Shown piece after piece: positions 24,450-32,802 of a stretch of 35,909 nucleotides of DNA (position 1 is the first letter of the stretch; each line of letters starts with the position of its first letter). The notes beneath the pieces were generated by a model. The model worked only from the letters and a program-made list of their open reading frames with translations, had not been told where the DNA came from and made no database searches. The stretch is from Streptomyces sp. ISL-11. GTDB taxonomy: Bacteria > Actinomycetota > Actinomycetes > Streptomycetales > Streptomycetaceae. The stretch is taken from NCBI RefSeq assembly GCF_018614525.1, contig NZ_JAGGOL010000102.1, positions 1 through 35,909 of the forward strand, given 5' to 3'. Both the position numbers and the translations under genes were made by a program.

Positions 24450-26813
24450 TCACCCGTCGTCCTTCACCCCGCGCACCCGCACCGGATACGTCACCTCCGC
24501 CGAGCCCTCCTGCTCCACCGTCACCGCCCCGCCCCGCAGCCGCGTCGTGAAGCGCACCACCTCCACCGGCTCCCCGCCGTCCCCCGCGTCCGGGATCAGC
24601 ACCCCGCCGCCCGTACGCCCGGCGGCGGGCGCCCACACCTCCAGCTCGACCTGCCCGTCCACACCGGCCACCGGCAGCACCGCACCCGCCCGCGCCAGCA
24701 CCGGGATCCGCGACAGCGGGGCGTCCAGCAGCACCTGCCCGGGCCCCTCGTGCGCCCGCCCCGTCACCGTGTCGTACCACCGCCCTCGCGGCAGCCGCAC
24801 CGCCCGCCGGTCCGCGCCCTGCTCCAGCACGGGCGCCACCAGCAGCGAATCACCCAGCAGGAACGCGTCCTCGCAGTCCCGCAGCGCCCGGTCCTCGGGC
24901 GAACGCCACCACACCGGGCGGACGTACGGCGCCCCGGTGCGCCGCGCCAGATGCGCCAGCGTCACGAAGTACGGCAGCAGCCGGGCCCGTTCCCGCAGCG
25001 CCGCACCCGCGTGTTCGAGGGTCTCGGCGCCGAACTCCCACGGCTCCCGGCGGCCCGCGAAGAACGCCGCGTGCGTACGGAACAGCGGCAGGTACGCGCC
25101 CAGCTGGAACCAGCGCAGATACAGTTCCGGCGACGGCGACCCGGTGAACCCGCCGATGTCCGGACCGGAATACGGCACCCCGCACAGCCCCAGGCCCAGC
25201 ACCAGCGCCAGGGACGCCCGCAGCCCCGGCCAGCCGGTCACCACGTCGCCGGACCACGTGCCGCCGTAGCGCTGCATGCCCGCCCAGCCCGACCGCGAGA
25301 ACAGGAACGGCCGCTCGTCCGGCCGCAGCGCCCGCAGGCCCTCGTAGCCGGCTCGCGCCATGGCCATCCCGTACACGTTGTGTGCCTCACGGTGGTCACC
25401 GCCCCGGCCCTCCAGGGCGTGCCGGGCCGACAGGGGCAGCGTCGGATCGCCGAACGCCGCGAACGACACCGGCTCGTTCATGTCGTGCCAGAAACCCGCG
25501 AAACCCTGCGCCAGCCGCTCGGCGTACAGCTCGCCCCACCAGGCACGCACCCGTGGATCGGTGAAGTCGGGAAAGACCGCCTCGCCCGGCCACACCAGCC
25601 CGCGCACCTCGCGCCCCCGGCCGTCCCGGACGAACGCGCCCGCCTCCTTGCCGCTGTCGTACATGGACAGGCCCGGCTCGGCCTTCACCGCCGGGTCCAC
25701 GATGGACACCAGCCGCACGCCCCGCTCCCGCAGGTCGGCCGCCAGACCGGGCAGATCGGGGAACGCCTCGCGGTCCACGGTGAAGACGCGGTGCCCCCGG
25801 TAGTGATCGATGTCCAGGTGCAGCGCCGACAGCGGCAGTCCCCGCTCGACGTAGCCCGCCACCACCCGCCGCACCTCGCGCTCGCTGTCGAACCCCCACC
25901 GTGCGTGGTGGTGACCCAGCGCCCAGGCGGGCGGCACCGCCGCGCCCCCCGTCAGCGAAGCCCAGCCGTGCAGCACGCGCGCGGGGGTGCCCACGATCAC
26001 CCACGAGCGCAACGGCCCGCCATCCATCCGCAGCTCGCAGCGGCCCGGCCGGTCGTGCCCCGAGCCCGCGCCCTCCTCGCCCTCCCACAGCGTCACCCGG
26101 CCGTCCCAGGAGTTGTCGTGGAAGGCCAGGTGCGTGCCCGCGTCCGCCACCACCAGCTGCACCGGCATCGTGATGTACAACGGGTCCCGCTCCGGTCCGA
26201 ACGGCCCCGGATCGGTGTTCCACAGCCGATACGAGCCGTCCCGCAGCCGCGGCCCCGCGGCCCTGCCGCCCAGCCCGAAGAACCGGGCGTCCGCCGCCAC
26301 CTCCGAACGCTGCGTCCACCGCGGCGCCACCGCCTCACCGGCGGCCGGACCCACCGGCTCCCACCAGCGCGGCGGCAGATCGCGCCGCAGCAGCACACCG
26401 CCGGGCGTACGCACCTCCACCCCTCCGTGCCGGCTCACGACCACCAGCACCCGCTCGGAGACCACCCGCCAGCCGCCGTCCTTGTCCGGCTCCAGCACGG
26501 CCCGCTCGTCCACCTCCGGCACCGGTCCGCCCAGCGCGTACGACGGCTCCGGCCCGGCACCGTCCCAGCCGCAGAACACCGCACCGCCCGCCGCCACCCG
26601 GACCAGCAGTGACGACCGCGCGAACCGCACCACCCCGCCGCCCGGCCCCGGCTCGGCCCCCAGCGCCGTGCCCGGCACCCGCGCCCGCTCCGCGCCCGAC
26701 CGCGGCAGGCCCGCCGCGTCCGTCCGCCGCCTGCGCCACGCGGCCCGCACGGACCGCAGCCCCTGTGCCGTCCCGACCGCCTTCATCAACCGCCGCAGAT
26801 CCCGCGCATCCAT
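24450..26813 (-). CDS. Glycoside hydrolase family 31 alpha-glucosidase-like enzyme
   Basis: 787 residues from ATG 26813, preceded by AGGGTGAG about 6 nt upstream (a GTG three codons earlier is the alternative). The N-terminal ~240 residues are beta-rich, as in the GH31 N-domain. The barrel has LHLDIDHYRGHRVFTVD, the nucleophile Asp444 in FWHDMNEP, and the acid/base Asp523 in TWSGDVV. A C-terminal beta domain follows. Family enzymes hydrolyse terminal alpha-glucosidic or xylosidic bonds with retention; the exact sugar cannot be told from sequence. No signal peptide is visible, so it probably acts in the cytosol on imported oligosaccharides. It is divergent from the acetoacetyl-CoA synthetase gene with a 204-bp spacer. 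Confidence 0.93.
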   Translation of the reverse strand: MDARDLRRLMKAVGTAQGLRSVRAAWRRRRTDAAGLPRSGAERARVPGTALGAEPGPGGGVVRFARSSLLVRVAAGGAVFCGWDGAGPEPSYALGGPVPEVDERAVLEPDKDGGWRVVSERVLVVVSRHGGVEVRTPGGVLLRRDLPPRWWEPVGPAAGEAVAPRWTQRSEVAADARFFGLGGRAAGPRLRDGSYRLWNTDPGPFGPERDPLYITMPVQLVVADAGTHLAFHDNSWDGRVTLWEGEEGAGSGHDRPGRCELRMDGGPLRSWVIVGTPARVLHGWASLTGGAAVPPAWALGHHHARWGFDSEREVRRVVAGYVERGLPLSALHLDIDHYRGHRVFTVDREAFPDLPGLAADLRERGVRLVSIVDPAVKAEPGLSMYDSGKEAGAFVRDGRGREVRGLVWPGEAVFPDFTDPRVRAWWGELYAERLAQGFAGFWHDMNEPVSFAAFGDPTLPLSARHALEGRGGDHREAHNVYGMAMARAGYEGLRALRPDERPFLFSRSGWAGMQRYGGTWSGDVVTGWPGLRASLALVLGLGLCGVPYSGPDIGGFTGSPSPELYLRWFQLGAYLPLFRTHAAFFAGRREPWEFGAETLEHAGAALRERARLLPYFVTLAHLARRTGAPYVRPVWWRSPEDRALRDCEDAFLLGDSLLVAPVLEQGADRRAVRLPRGRWYDTVTGRAHEGPGQVLLDAPLSRIPVLARAGAVLPVAGVDGQVELEVWAPAAGRTGGGVLIPDAGDGGEPVEVVRFTTRLRGGAVTVEQEGSAEVTYPVRVRGVKDDG

Positions 26814-27017
26814 GCTGCTCACCCTGCCATCGCGGGCCCCGGGTGCGTGGTGCGTTCAACTGTCGTTCACCCCGCCGGAAACCTCACGGCCTCCACGGGT
26901 TTTCCACAGGGCTGGTGCACGAGTCGATCACATGGCATCGTCCTCGTCAGCCGCGTCCCGCGCAGAACCCGCCGGAGCGCGGCGACGCCCACGACGCGTA
27001 CAGCCGGGAGCAGCCAG

Positions 27018-29027
27018 ATGACCACCGCACCGCCGCCCGCCACCCAGTCGGAACCCCTGTGGGCCCCCGGCCAGGACCGCGTCGCCCGCGCACAGGTCAC
27101 CCGCTTCCACGCCTGGGCCGCCGAGCGCCACGGCGCGCCCGCGCCCGTCCCCGGCGACCCCGCCGTGAGCTACGCGGCACTGCACCGCTGGTCCGTGGAG
27201 CGGGTCGAGGACTTCTGGCAGGCCCTCACCGAATGGTGCGACGTCCGCTTCTCCAGCCCGTACGAGCAGGTCCTCGCCGACCCGGCGATGCCCGGCGCCC
27301 GGTGGTTCCCCGGCGCCCGCCTCAACTACGCCGAGCACGCCCTGCGCGCCGCCGAGGACCCCGCCCGCGCCGACGGTCCCGCCCTCCTGCACGTCGACGA
27401 GAGCTGCGAGCCGCGCCCGGTGAGCTGGGCCGAGCTCCGCGCCCGGGTCGGTTCCCTCGCCGCCGAGCTGCGCCGCCTCGGCGTCCGCCCGGGCGACCGC
27501 GTCAGCGCCTACGTGCCCAACGTCCCGCAGGCCGTCGTCGCCCTGCTCGCCACCGCCGCCGTCGGTGGAGTGTGGACCTCCTGCGCGCCCGACTTCGGCG
27601 CCCGCAGTGTCCTGGACCGCTTCCAGCAGGTCGAGCCCGTCGTGCTGTTCACCGTGGACGGCTATCACTACGGCGGCAAGCGGCACGAGCGGACCGCGAC
27701 CGTCGCCGAACTGCGCGCGGGGCTGCCCACCGTGCGCGCGGTCGTCCACATCCCGCTGCTGGGCACTCCGGCCCCCGAGGGCGCGCTGGAGTGGGACGCC
27801 CTGACCTCGGCCGACGTCGAGCCGGTCTTCGAGCAGGTGCCCTTCGACCACCCGCTGTGGGTGCTGTACTCCTCGGGCACGACGGGCCTGCCCAAGGCCA
27901 TCGTCCAGTCCCAGGGCGGCATCCTCGTCGAGCACCTCAAGCAGCTCGCCCTGCACTGCGACCTCGGCCCGGACGACCGCTTCTTCTGGTACACCTCCAC
28001 CGGCTGGATGATGTGGAACTTCCTCGTCTCCGGCCTCCTGGTGGGCTCCACCGTTGTCCTCTACGACGGCAGCCCCGGCTATCCGGACACCGCCGCCCAG
28101 TGGCGGATCGCCGAACGCACCGGAGCCACCCTCTACGGCACCTCCGCCGCCTATGTGATGGCCTGCCGCAAGGCCGGCGTCCGCCCCGGCCGTGACTTCG
28201 ACCTCTCCCGCGTCAAGTGCGTCGCCACCACCGGCTCACCGCTGCCGCCCGACGGCTTCCGCTGGATCCACGACGAGGTCGCCGAGGACATGTGGATCGC
28301 CTCGGTGAGCGGCGGCACGGACGTGTGCAGCTGTTTCGCGGGGGCCGTCCCGACGCTGCCGGTGCACATCGGCGAGCTCCAGGCACCCTGCCTGGGCACC
28401 GACCTCCAGGCGTGGGACGCGCACGGCGGGCCCGTCGTCGACGAGGTCGGCGAGCTGATCGTCGCGGGTCCCATGCCGTCCATGCCGATCCACTTCTGGA
28501 ACGACCCCGACGGCAGCCGCTACCGCGACAGCTACTTCGACATGTTCCCGGGCGTCTGGCGCCACGGCGACTGGATCACCCTCACCTCGCGCGGCAGCGT
28601 CGTCATCCACGGCCGCTCCGACTCCACCCTCAACCGCCAGGGCGTCCGCATGGGCTCCGCCGACATCTACGAGGCGGTCGAACGGCTCCCCGAGATCCGC
28701 GAGTCCCTCGTCATCGGCGTCGAACAGCCCGACGGCGGCTACTGGATGCCGCTCTTCGTCCACCTCGCACCCGGCGCCACCCTCGACGACGACCTCCTCG
28801 ACCGCATCAAGCGCACCATCCGTGAACAGCTCTCCCCGCGCCATGTCCCCGACGAGGTCATCGAGGTCACCGGCATCCCGCACACCCTCACCGGCAAGCG
28901 CATAGAGGTCCCGGTCAAGCGCCTCCTCCAGGGCACCCCTCTGGAAAAAGCGGTCAACCCGGGCTCGGTCGACAACGTCGGCCTCCTCCACTTCTACGAA
29001 AAGCTGGCCCGCGAGCGCACCAACTAA
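27018..29027 (+). CDS. acsA: Acetoacetyl-CoA synthetase (acetoacetate-CoA ligase)
   Basis: 669 residues from ATG 27018, which has GGGAG 7 nt upstream; the frame is open further upstream but that part has no family similarity. It activates acetoacetate to acetoacetyl-CoA via an acyl-adenylate. The N-terminal acetyl-CoA synthetase-like cap (about 45-110, with WFPGARLNYAEH) precedes the AMP-binding core with VLYSSGTTGLPKAIVQS, TSTGWMMWN, and the hinge motif GRSDSTLNRQGVRMG. The catalytic lysine is Lys627 in TLTGKRIEVP. In Streptomyces lividans the orthologue is known to be controlled by acetylation of this lysine; the same site is present here. The last codons ACC AAC TAA are copied downstream in a tandem array. 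Confidence 0.95.
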   Translation: MTTAPPPATQSEPLWAPGQDRVARAQVTRFHAWAAERHGAPAPVPGDPAVSYAALHRWSVERVEDFWQALTEWCDVRFSSPYEQVLADPAMPGARWFPGARLNYAEHALRAAEDPARADGPALLHVDESCEPRPVSWAELRARVGSLAAELRRLGVRPGDRVSAYVPNVPQAVVALLATAAVGGVWTSCAPDFGARSVLDRFQQVEPVVLFTVDGYHYGGKRHERTATVAELRAGLPTVRAVVHIPLLGTPAPEGALEWDALTSADVEPVFEQVPFDHPLWVLYSSGTTGLPKAIVQSQGGILVEHLKQLALHCDLGPDDRFFWYTSTGWMMWNFLVSGLLVGSTVVLYDGSPGYPDTAAQWRIAERTGATLYGTSAAYVMACRKAGVRPGRDFDLSRVKCVATTGSPLPPDGFRWIHDEVAEDMWIASVSGGTDVCSCFAGAVPTLPVHIGELQAPCLGTDLQAWDAHGGPVVDEVGELIVAGPMPSMPIHFWNDPDGSRYRDSYFDMFPGVWRHGDWITLTSRGSVVIHGRSDSTLNRQGVRMGSADIYEAVERLPEIRESLVIGVEQPDGGYWMPLFVHLAPGATLDDDLLDRIKRTIREQLSPRHVPDEVIEVTGIPHTLTGKRIEVPVKRLLQGTPLEKAVNPGSVDNVGLLHFYEKLARERTN

Positions 29028-29109
29028 AGCCCGCCCGCACCAACTAAAGCCCGCCCGCACCAACTAAAGCCCGCCCGCACCAACTAAAGCCCGTCCGGCG
29101 ATTGAGGAC
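29021..29109. repeat. 20-bp tandem repeat including the acsA stop codon, joined to an interspersed 23-bp element
   Basis: CAACTAAAGCCCGCCCGCAC is present three times without a mismatch (29021-29080), and a fourth partial copy (from 29081) passes directly into AAGCCCGTCCGGCGATTGAGGAC (29087-29109). Each unit carries the AAC TAA end of the gene, so the array looks like slippage duplication of the gene's own 3' end. The 23-bp element is identical to 7291-7313 in the same orientation. Only one arm of the palindrome is present here. Confidence 0.95.
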
Positions 29110-29157
29110 AACAAGACCAGCCCCCACTCAGCCGCACACAGACCCGCACACCCACCC

Positions 29158-30477
29158 TCACCCCCCATACGTGTCCTGCCGCTCACCCAACGCCGCCGCG
29201 AAATCCGCCGCGAACCCCACCGCCTCCTCCACCCGCAACTCCGCCGTAGTGATCCGAACCCCCGGCCCCGCCGCAAGGCGGAACCGCGTACCGGCGGCCA
29301 CCCACCACCCCGCCGACCGCAGACCATTGACGACCGCCGCCTCGTCCCGCACCGGCACCCACACGTTCAGCCCGCTCGCCCCGTGCGCGGCGATCCCGCG
29401 CCGCGCGAGCTCCCGGATCAGCGCCCGGCGCCGTAGCGCGTACGTCTCACGGGCCTCGGCGACCAGCGCCTGCGTCGCCGCGTCGGTCAGCAGCCCGGCC
29501 ACCGCCTCCTGCAGGGCGTGGCTCACCCAGCCGGAGGTCAGCAACAGCCGCCCGTCGTGCCGGGCCAGGGTGGTGGCGTCGCAGGCCAGGGCCGCCCACC
29601 GCAGGTCCGTGCCCAAGTACTTGGTGACGGTACGGACCTGGGCCCACCGCGCCGTTCCCCGCGCGGCCAGGCTGTGCAGCGGCACGCCCGCGATCTCCGC
29701 CGTGTGATCGTTCTCGATCACCAACACGTCCGATGCCTCGGCCAGAACCTCCGCCAGCGCGTCCCGCCGCTGTGGTGAGAAGCACCCGCCGTACGGATTC
29801 TGCGACCGCGGACTGTAGACCACCGCCCGGACACCCGCACGGAGGGCCGCCCGCAGCGACTCGGGCCGCATCCCCTCGTCGTCGACCGCCACCGGCACGG
29901 ACCGGAAGCCCAGCGCGGGCACGAGGTCCAGCATGTGGTGGTAGCCCGGATCCTCCATGGCCACCGTGTCACCCGGCCGCAGCTCCACGGACAGCAGCCG
30001 CGCCACGCAGTCGAGCGCGCTGTGCGCGAAGGTCACATGACCGGCCGGCACACCGTCGCGCTCGTACCAGGCACGGACGAGCTCCTCCAGCCGCGCCACC
30101 CGCGGCGACGAGCGGTGCGAGCGCGCCCCCGGCGTCACCCGCAGGGACGGCAGCCCCTGCGGGAGGAACGTCTCGTCGGGATGGCCGCCCGCCAGGTCGC
30201 GCAGCCCCTCCGGCACCCTCGGCGGCCGCCGGGAGGTGACCGCCGGGCCCTCGGCCACCACCGTCCCACCACGCCCGCGCGTGGTGACGATGCCGCGCCC
30301 GCGCAGCTCCTTGTACGTGGCCGCGACCGTGCCCGGACTCACGCCGAGCCGCTCGGCCAGCGTGCGGACGGGCGGCAGGGCGCTGCCGGGCGGGAGGGAC
30401 CCGTCGGCGACACCGCGTTCGATCGACGCGGCAATCCCCTTGGCGTTCGTACCCGTGAACTCATATTGTGTTGCCAC
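29158..30477 (-). CDS. MocR-type GntR regulator with PLP aminotransferase-like domain
   Basis: A 439-residue transcription factor. Residues 8-75 are a GntR winged helix (LPPGSALPPVRTLAERLGVS, then TVAATYKELRGRGIV), joined by a linker to a fold-type I aminotransferase-like domain from about 95. PLP would bind Lys286 in TVTKYLG; NPYGG and DPGYHHML are cofactor-site motifs. Family knowledge: MocR proteins use PLP as effector or cofactor and control vitamin B6, GABA or transport genes. It starts at GTG 30477 only 7 nt from a promoter -10, so its mRNA is probably leaderless. The divergent MFS gene 51 bp away is the likely target, along with itself. Confidence 0.92.
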   Translation of the reverse strand: MATQYEFTGTNAKGIAASIERGVADGSLPPGSALPPVRTLAERLGVSPGTVAATYKELRGRGIVTTRGRGGTVVAEGPAVTSRRPPRVPEGLRDLAGGHPDETFLPQGLPSLRVTPGARSHRSSPRVARLEELVRAWYERDGVPAGHVTFAHSALDCVARLLSVELRPGDTVAMEDPGYHHMLDLVPALGFRSVPVAVDDEGMRPESLRAALRAGVRAVVYSPRSQNPYGGCFSPQRRDALAEVLAEASDVLVIENDHTAEIAGVPLHSLAARGTARWAQVRTVTKYLGTDLRWAALACDATTLARHDGRLLLTSGWVSHALQEAVAGLLTDAATQALVAEARETYALRRRALIRELARRGIAAHGASGLNVWVPVRDEAAVVNGLRSAGWWVAAGTRFRLAAGPGVRITTAELRVEEAVGFAADFAAALGERQDTYGG

Positions 30478-30484
30478 AGATCTG

Positions 30485-30513
30485 AGTATGTATCAATACA
30501 AAAGTTGGGTCAA
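30485..30513 (-). promoter_or_regulatory. Promoter of the MocR gene (leaderless)
   Basis: On the minus strand: -35 TTGACC (30513-30508), 17-bp spacer, -10 CATACT (30490-30485), then 7 nt to the GTG start codon at 30477. With the usual 6-7 nt from -10 to +1, transcription would start at or next to the start codon. No Shine-Dalgarno fits in that space. Confidence 0.6.
30489..30500. promoter_or_regulatory. Candidate MocR operator
   Basis: TGTAT-CA-ATACA is an inverted repeat with 5-bp arms, markedly AT-rich in an otherwise GC-rich genome. It lies within the spacer and -10 of the regulator's promoter, and 28 bp before the MFS start codon. A dimeric repressor bound here would block both genes. 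Position and symmetry are seen; the binding protein is inferred. Confidence 0.45.
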
Positions 30514-30527
30514 GGGGGATCACGTAC

Positions 30528-31766
30528 ATGCGCATACCCGGGGGAGCGGACGGCCGCCGCATGCTGGCCGTCACCTGCGTCGACAAGATCGGCTCCGGCC
30601 TCTGGGGGGCCACCGCAGCCCTCTACTTCACCTACGTCGCCGGACTCGGCACCGCCGAGATCGGCCTCCTCCTCGGAGCCTCCGGAGCCATCGGCATCGC
30701 GGGCCCACCGCTCGGCGGCTTCCTCGCCGACCGGGTTCCCCTCCGGCCCCTGCTCATCGTCATCCAGATCGTGCGGGCCGCCGCCTCACTGGCCCTCCTG
30801 ACCACCACCGACCTGTTCGCGCTGCTCGCCATCGCGGCCGCCGGCAGCCTCGGCGACCGCGCCTCCGCCGTGCTCACCAAGCTCTACGCGACCCGCGTCG
30901 CCGGCCCCGACCGCGCCCGGTACCAAGCCCTCAACCGCACGTCCTCGAACATCGGCTGGGCCGTCGGCGGACTGGTCGCCGCCGCGGCGCTCACCGCGGG
31001 ATCGGCCACCGTCTACCGCGGCCTGCTCGTCGGGGACGCGCTCTCCTTCCTCGCCGCCGCCGCGCTCACCCTCCGCTGCGGCGAACCGCCGTCCGCCTCA
31101 CGGCTCGTCACCACCGGGCCCAAGGCTCCTGACGCGACATCACCGGCCAACCCCTGGCGCGACCGCCGCTACCTCGCCTACACCGCCACCGAAGCCGTCC
31201 TCTTCCTCGACGACTCCGTCTTCAAGATCGGCCTCGCTCTGTGGGCGGTGACGGCCACCACCGCACCCCATGGCCTGGTCCCCCTGCTCCTCGTCCTCAA
31301 CAACGTGCTCGTAATCTGCTTCCAGGTCCCCTTCGCCCGCTTCGGCACCACCCGGCACGCCGCCCGCAGGGCACTCCTGCCCCTGGCCGCCGTCTTCCTC
31401 GCCGGCGGAGCCGCCTTCGCCGCGTCGGCCACCGGCACCCCATGGCTCGCCGCCGTCGCCCTCACCCTGGCCGCCACGGCCTTCACGGTCGCGGAAATGC
31501 TCCACGCCACCGTCTCCTGGGAACTCTCCGTATCCCTCGCCCCGCCCACCGCGCAGGGCGCCTACCTCGGCGTGCACGGCCTCGCCCAAGCCGTCCAGCG
31601 CAGCGTCGGCCCCTTGGCCGTGACCGCCGCCATCGCCGTCGGACCGGCCGGCTGGCTCGCCTTCGGCACCGGCCTCGCCGCGATGTGCTGCGCGCAGTGG
31701 CGCCTGGTGCGGGACCCTGACGACCGGGCGTTGTCAGTGCCGTCGGTTACGGTGAGTGAGCACTGA
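30528..31766 (+). CDS. Major facilitator superfamily transporter
   Basis: A 412-residue integral membrane protein with about 12 hydrophobic helices and the MFS-type loop motif after helix 2 (GGFLADRVPLRP, near residues 63-75). Helices in the second half include LVPLLLVLNNVLVICFQVPFARFG. Start ATG 30528 has AGGGGG 9 nt upstream. It is divergent from the MocR-type regulator, the usual layout for a regulated exporter or importer. The substrate cannot be read from sequence. A hypothetical gene follows after 22 bp and is probably cotranscribed. Confidence 0.9.
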   Translation: MRIPGGADGRRMLAVTCVDKIGSGLWGATAALYFTYVAGLGTAEIGLLLGASGAIGIAGPPLGGFLADRVPLRPLLIVIQIVRAAASLALLTTTDLFALLAIAAAGSLGDRASAVLTKLYATRVAGPDRARYQALNRTSSNIGWAVGGLVAAAALTAGSATVYRGLLVGDALSFLAAAALTLRCGEPPSASRLVTTGPKAPDATSPANPWRDRRYLAYTATEAVLFLDDSVFKIGLALWAVTATTAPHGLVPLLLVLNNVLVICFQVPFARFGTTRHAARRALLPLAAVFLAGGAAFAASATGTPWLAAVALTLAATAFTVAEMLHATVSWELSVSLAPPTAQGAYLGVHGLAQAVQRSVGPLAVTAAIAVGPAGWLAFGTGLAAMCCAQWRLVRDPDDRALSVPSVTVSEH

Positions 31767-31788
31767 TCGTTCGCGCTGAGGGGGAATC

Positions 31789-32691
31789 ATGGCGCACGCC
31801 AGGAACGGCGGCAATCGACAACTGACGGCGCGGCGCGCACTGCGCCGCGAAGTGCCCAGCACCGTGGCCGTGCTGGCCGACGAGGCCGACTTCGCCGCCA
31901 TGCGGCGTTACGACACCTTCCACTTCGACGACCACGCGACGTACTTGCGGCAGATGGAGGGGCTGCTGCGCACACTGACCAGACAGGGCACGCACACGAG
32001 CGTCGCCCTCTTCGACCCCGTCGGCTACGAAGAGTTCTGCGCCGGCGCCCACCTCGACCCCGACACCCCGGCCAGCCGCACGCGGTACACGGCGGAGGTC
32101 GCCGCGGCGGGCACCAAGGTCGCCTACGAGGGCCAGCCCATCCGGCGCCTGCTGCCGCAGCTCATCGACGAGGCGGAACAGCGGGCCACCTGGGAATACG
32201 CCTCGTCCGTCCTCACCCGTGGCGGCGACTGCGCCGCCTGCGGCGAGGACACCGGCCGGTCGGCCTTCGCCCGTGCCACCCAGGCACTGCGCCGGCTCCT
32301 CCGCGCCGTCGGACCCGGCGCACACCACCTCGTGTGCAGCGTCCAGGCCGAAGGCGACATCCCACTCGTCGCCGTACTGCACGCCGCCCACGGTGAGGAC
32401 GGCCCGCCGCGCCTGGACGAGGCGGCCGCTCTGGTCTTCTGCACGGTGCTGGCCGCCGGCATCGCCACCGGCCGCCCCGGCGGTGTCGTCCTGCGCACCA
32501 GCGTCCCCGGCGGACGCGACACGGTGCGGGGCTGGAGCCTGCGCGACGGCTGGCCGAGGCCCCTCAGCGAGGCGGAGGTCTTCGCCGCCTACTGCACGGA
32601 CGCGCGGACCGGCGACCCCGTACCACCCGAGCCGGGCGTCGACTACCGCGCGGGCCTGCCCGTCGCGGAACCGGACGGAGGAGAGGAATGA
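31789..32691 (+). CDS. Hypothetical soluble protein
   Basis: A 300-residue protein that I do not recognise. It has no signal peptide or membrane helix. An N-terminal alpha/beta region contains TVAVLADEADFAAMRRYDTFHFDDHATY and HTSVALFDPVGYEEF; the middle carries a lone CxxC (GGDCAACGED, about residues 144-153). The C-terminal part has LHAAHGEDGPPRLDEAAALVF. GAGGGGG lies 5 nt before ATG 31789, and the gene starts 22 bp after the MFS stop. The CxxC alone is not enough to call a metal site or redox role. A 13-codon frame with its own ribosome site overlaps its stop. Confidence 0.8.
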   Translation: MAHARNGGNRQLTARRALRREVPSTVAVLADEADFAAMRRYDTFHFDDHATYLRQMEGLLRTLTRQGTHTSVALFDPVGYEEFCAGAHLDPDTPASRTRYTAEVAAAGTKVAYEGQPIRRLLPQLIDEAEQRATWEYASSVLTRGGDCAACGEDTGRSAFARATQALRRLLRAVGPGAHHLVCSVQAEGDIPLVAVLHAAHGEDGPPRLDEAAALVFCTVLAAGIATGRPGGVVLRTSVPGGRDTVRGWSLRDGWPRPLSEAEVFAAYCTDARTGDPVPPEPGVDYRAGLPVAEPDGGEE

Positions 32692-32729
32692 CAGAAACAG
32701 AAAGGGAAGAACGGGCGAGGACGGTCTGA
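32688..32729 (+). CDS. Possible 13-residue coupled mini-ORF
   Basis: ATG 32688 overlaps the preceding stop as ATGA and is preceded by GGAGGAGAGGA, an excellent ribosome site. The frame encodes a 13-residue highly charged peptide (Glu/Arg-rich) ending at TGA 32727-32729, just before the terminator. It could be a microprotein, the remnant of a lost downstream gene, or chance. Confidence 0.25.
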   Translation: MTETEREERARTV

Positions 32730-32744
32730 GCCGCCGAAAACGAA

Positions 32745-32772
32745 AGGTGCCCCGCCGTCCGGCGGGGCACCT
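32745..32772. terminator. Bidirectional terminator between hypothetical gene and ptsI
   Basis: A perfect 12-bp stem (AGGTGCCCCGCC 32745-32756 with 32761-32772) closes a GTCC tetraloop. On the minus strand it is followed by TTTCGTTTTCGG, a U-rich tail, so it should terminate the crr-ptsI transcript well; it also lies just past the plus-strand operon. Confidence 0.9.
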
Positions 32773-32802
32773 CACGTCAACGGGCGCGTCGGCGCCGCCG
32801 GC

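Noticed and set aside
26847..27017. N-terminal extension of acetoacetyl-CoA synthetase
   Set aside because: The extra 57 residues show no family similarity, and ATG 27018 has a correctly spaced GGGAG.
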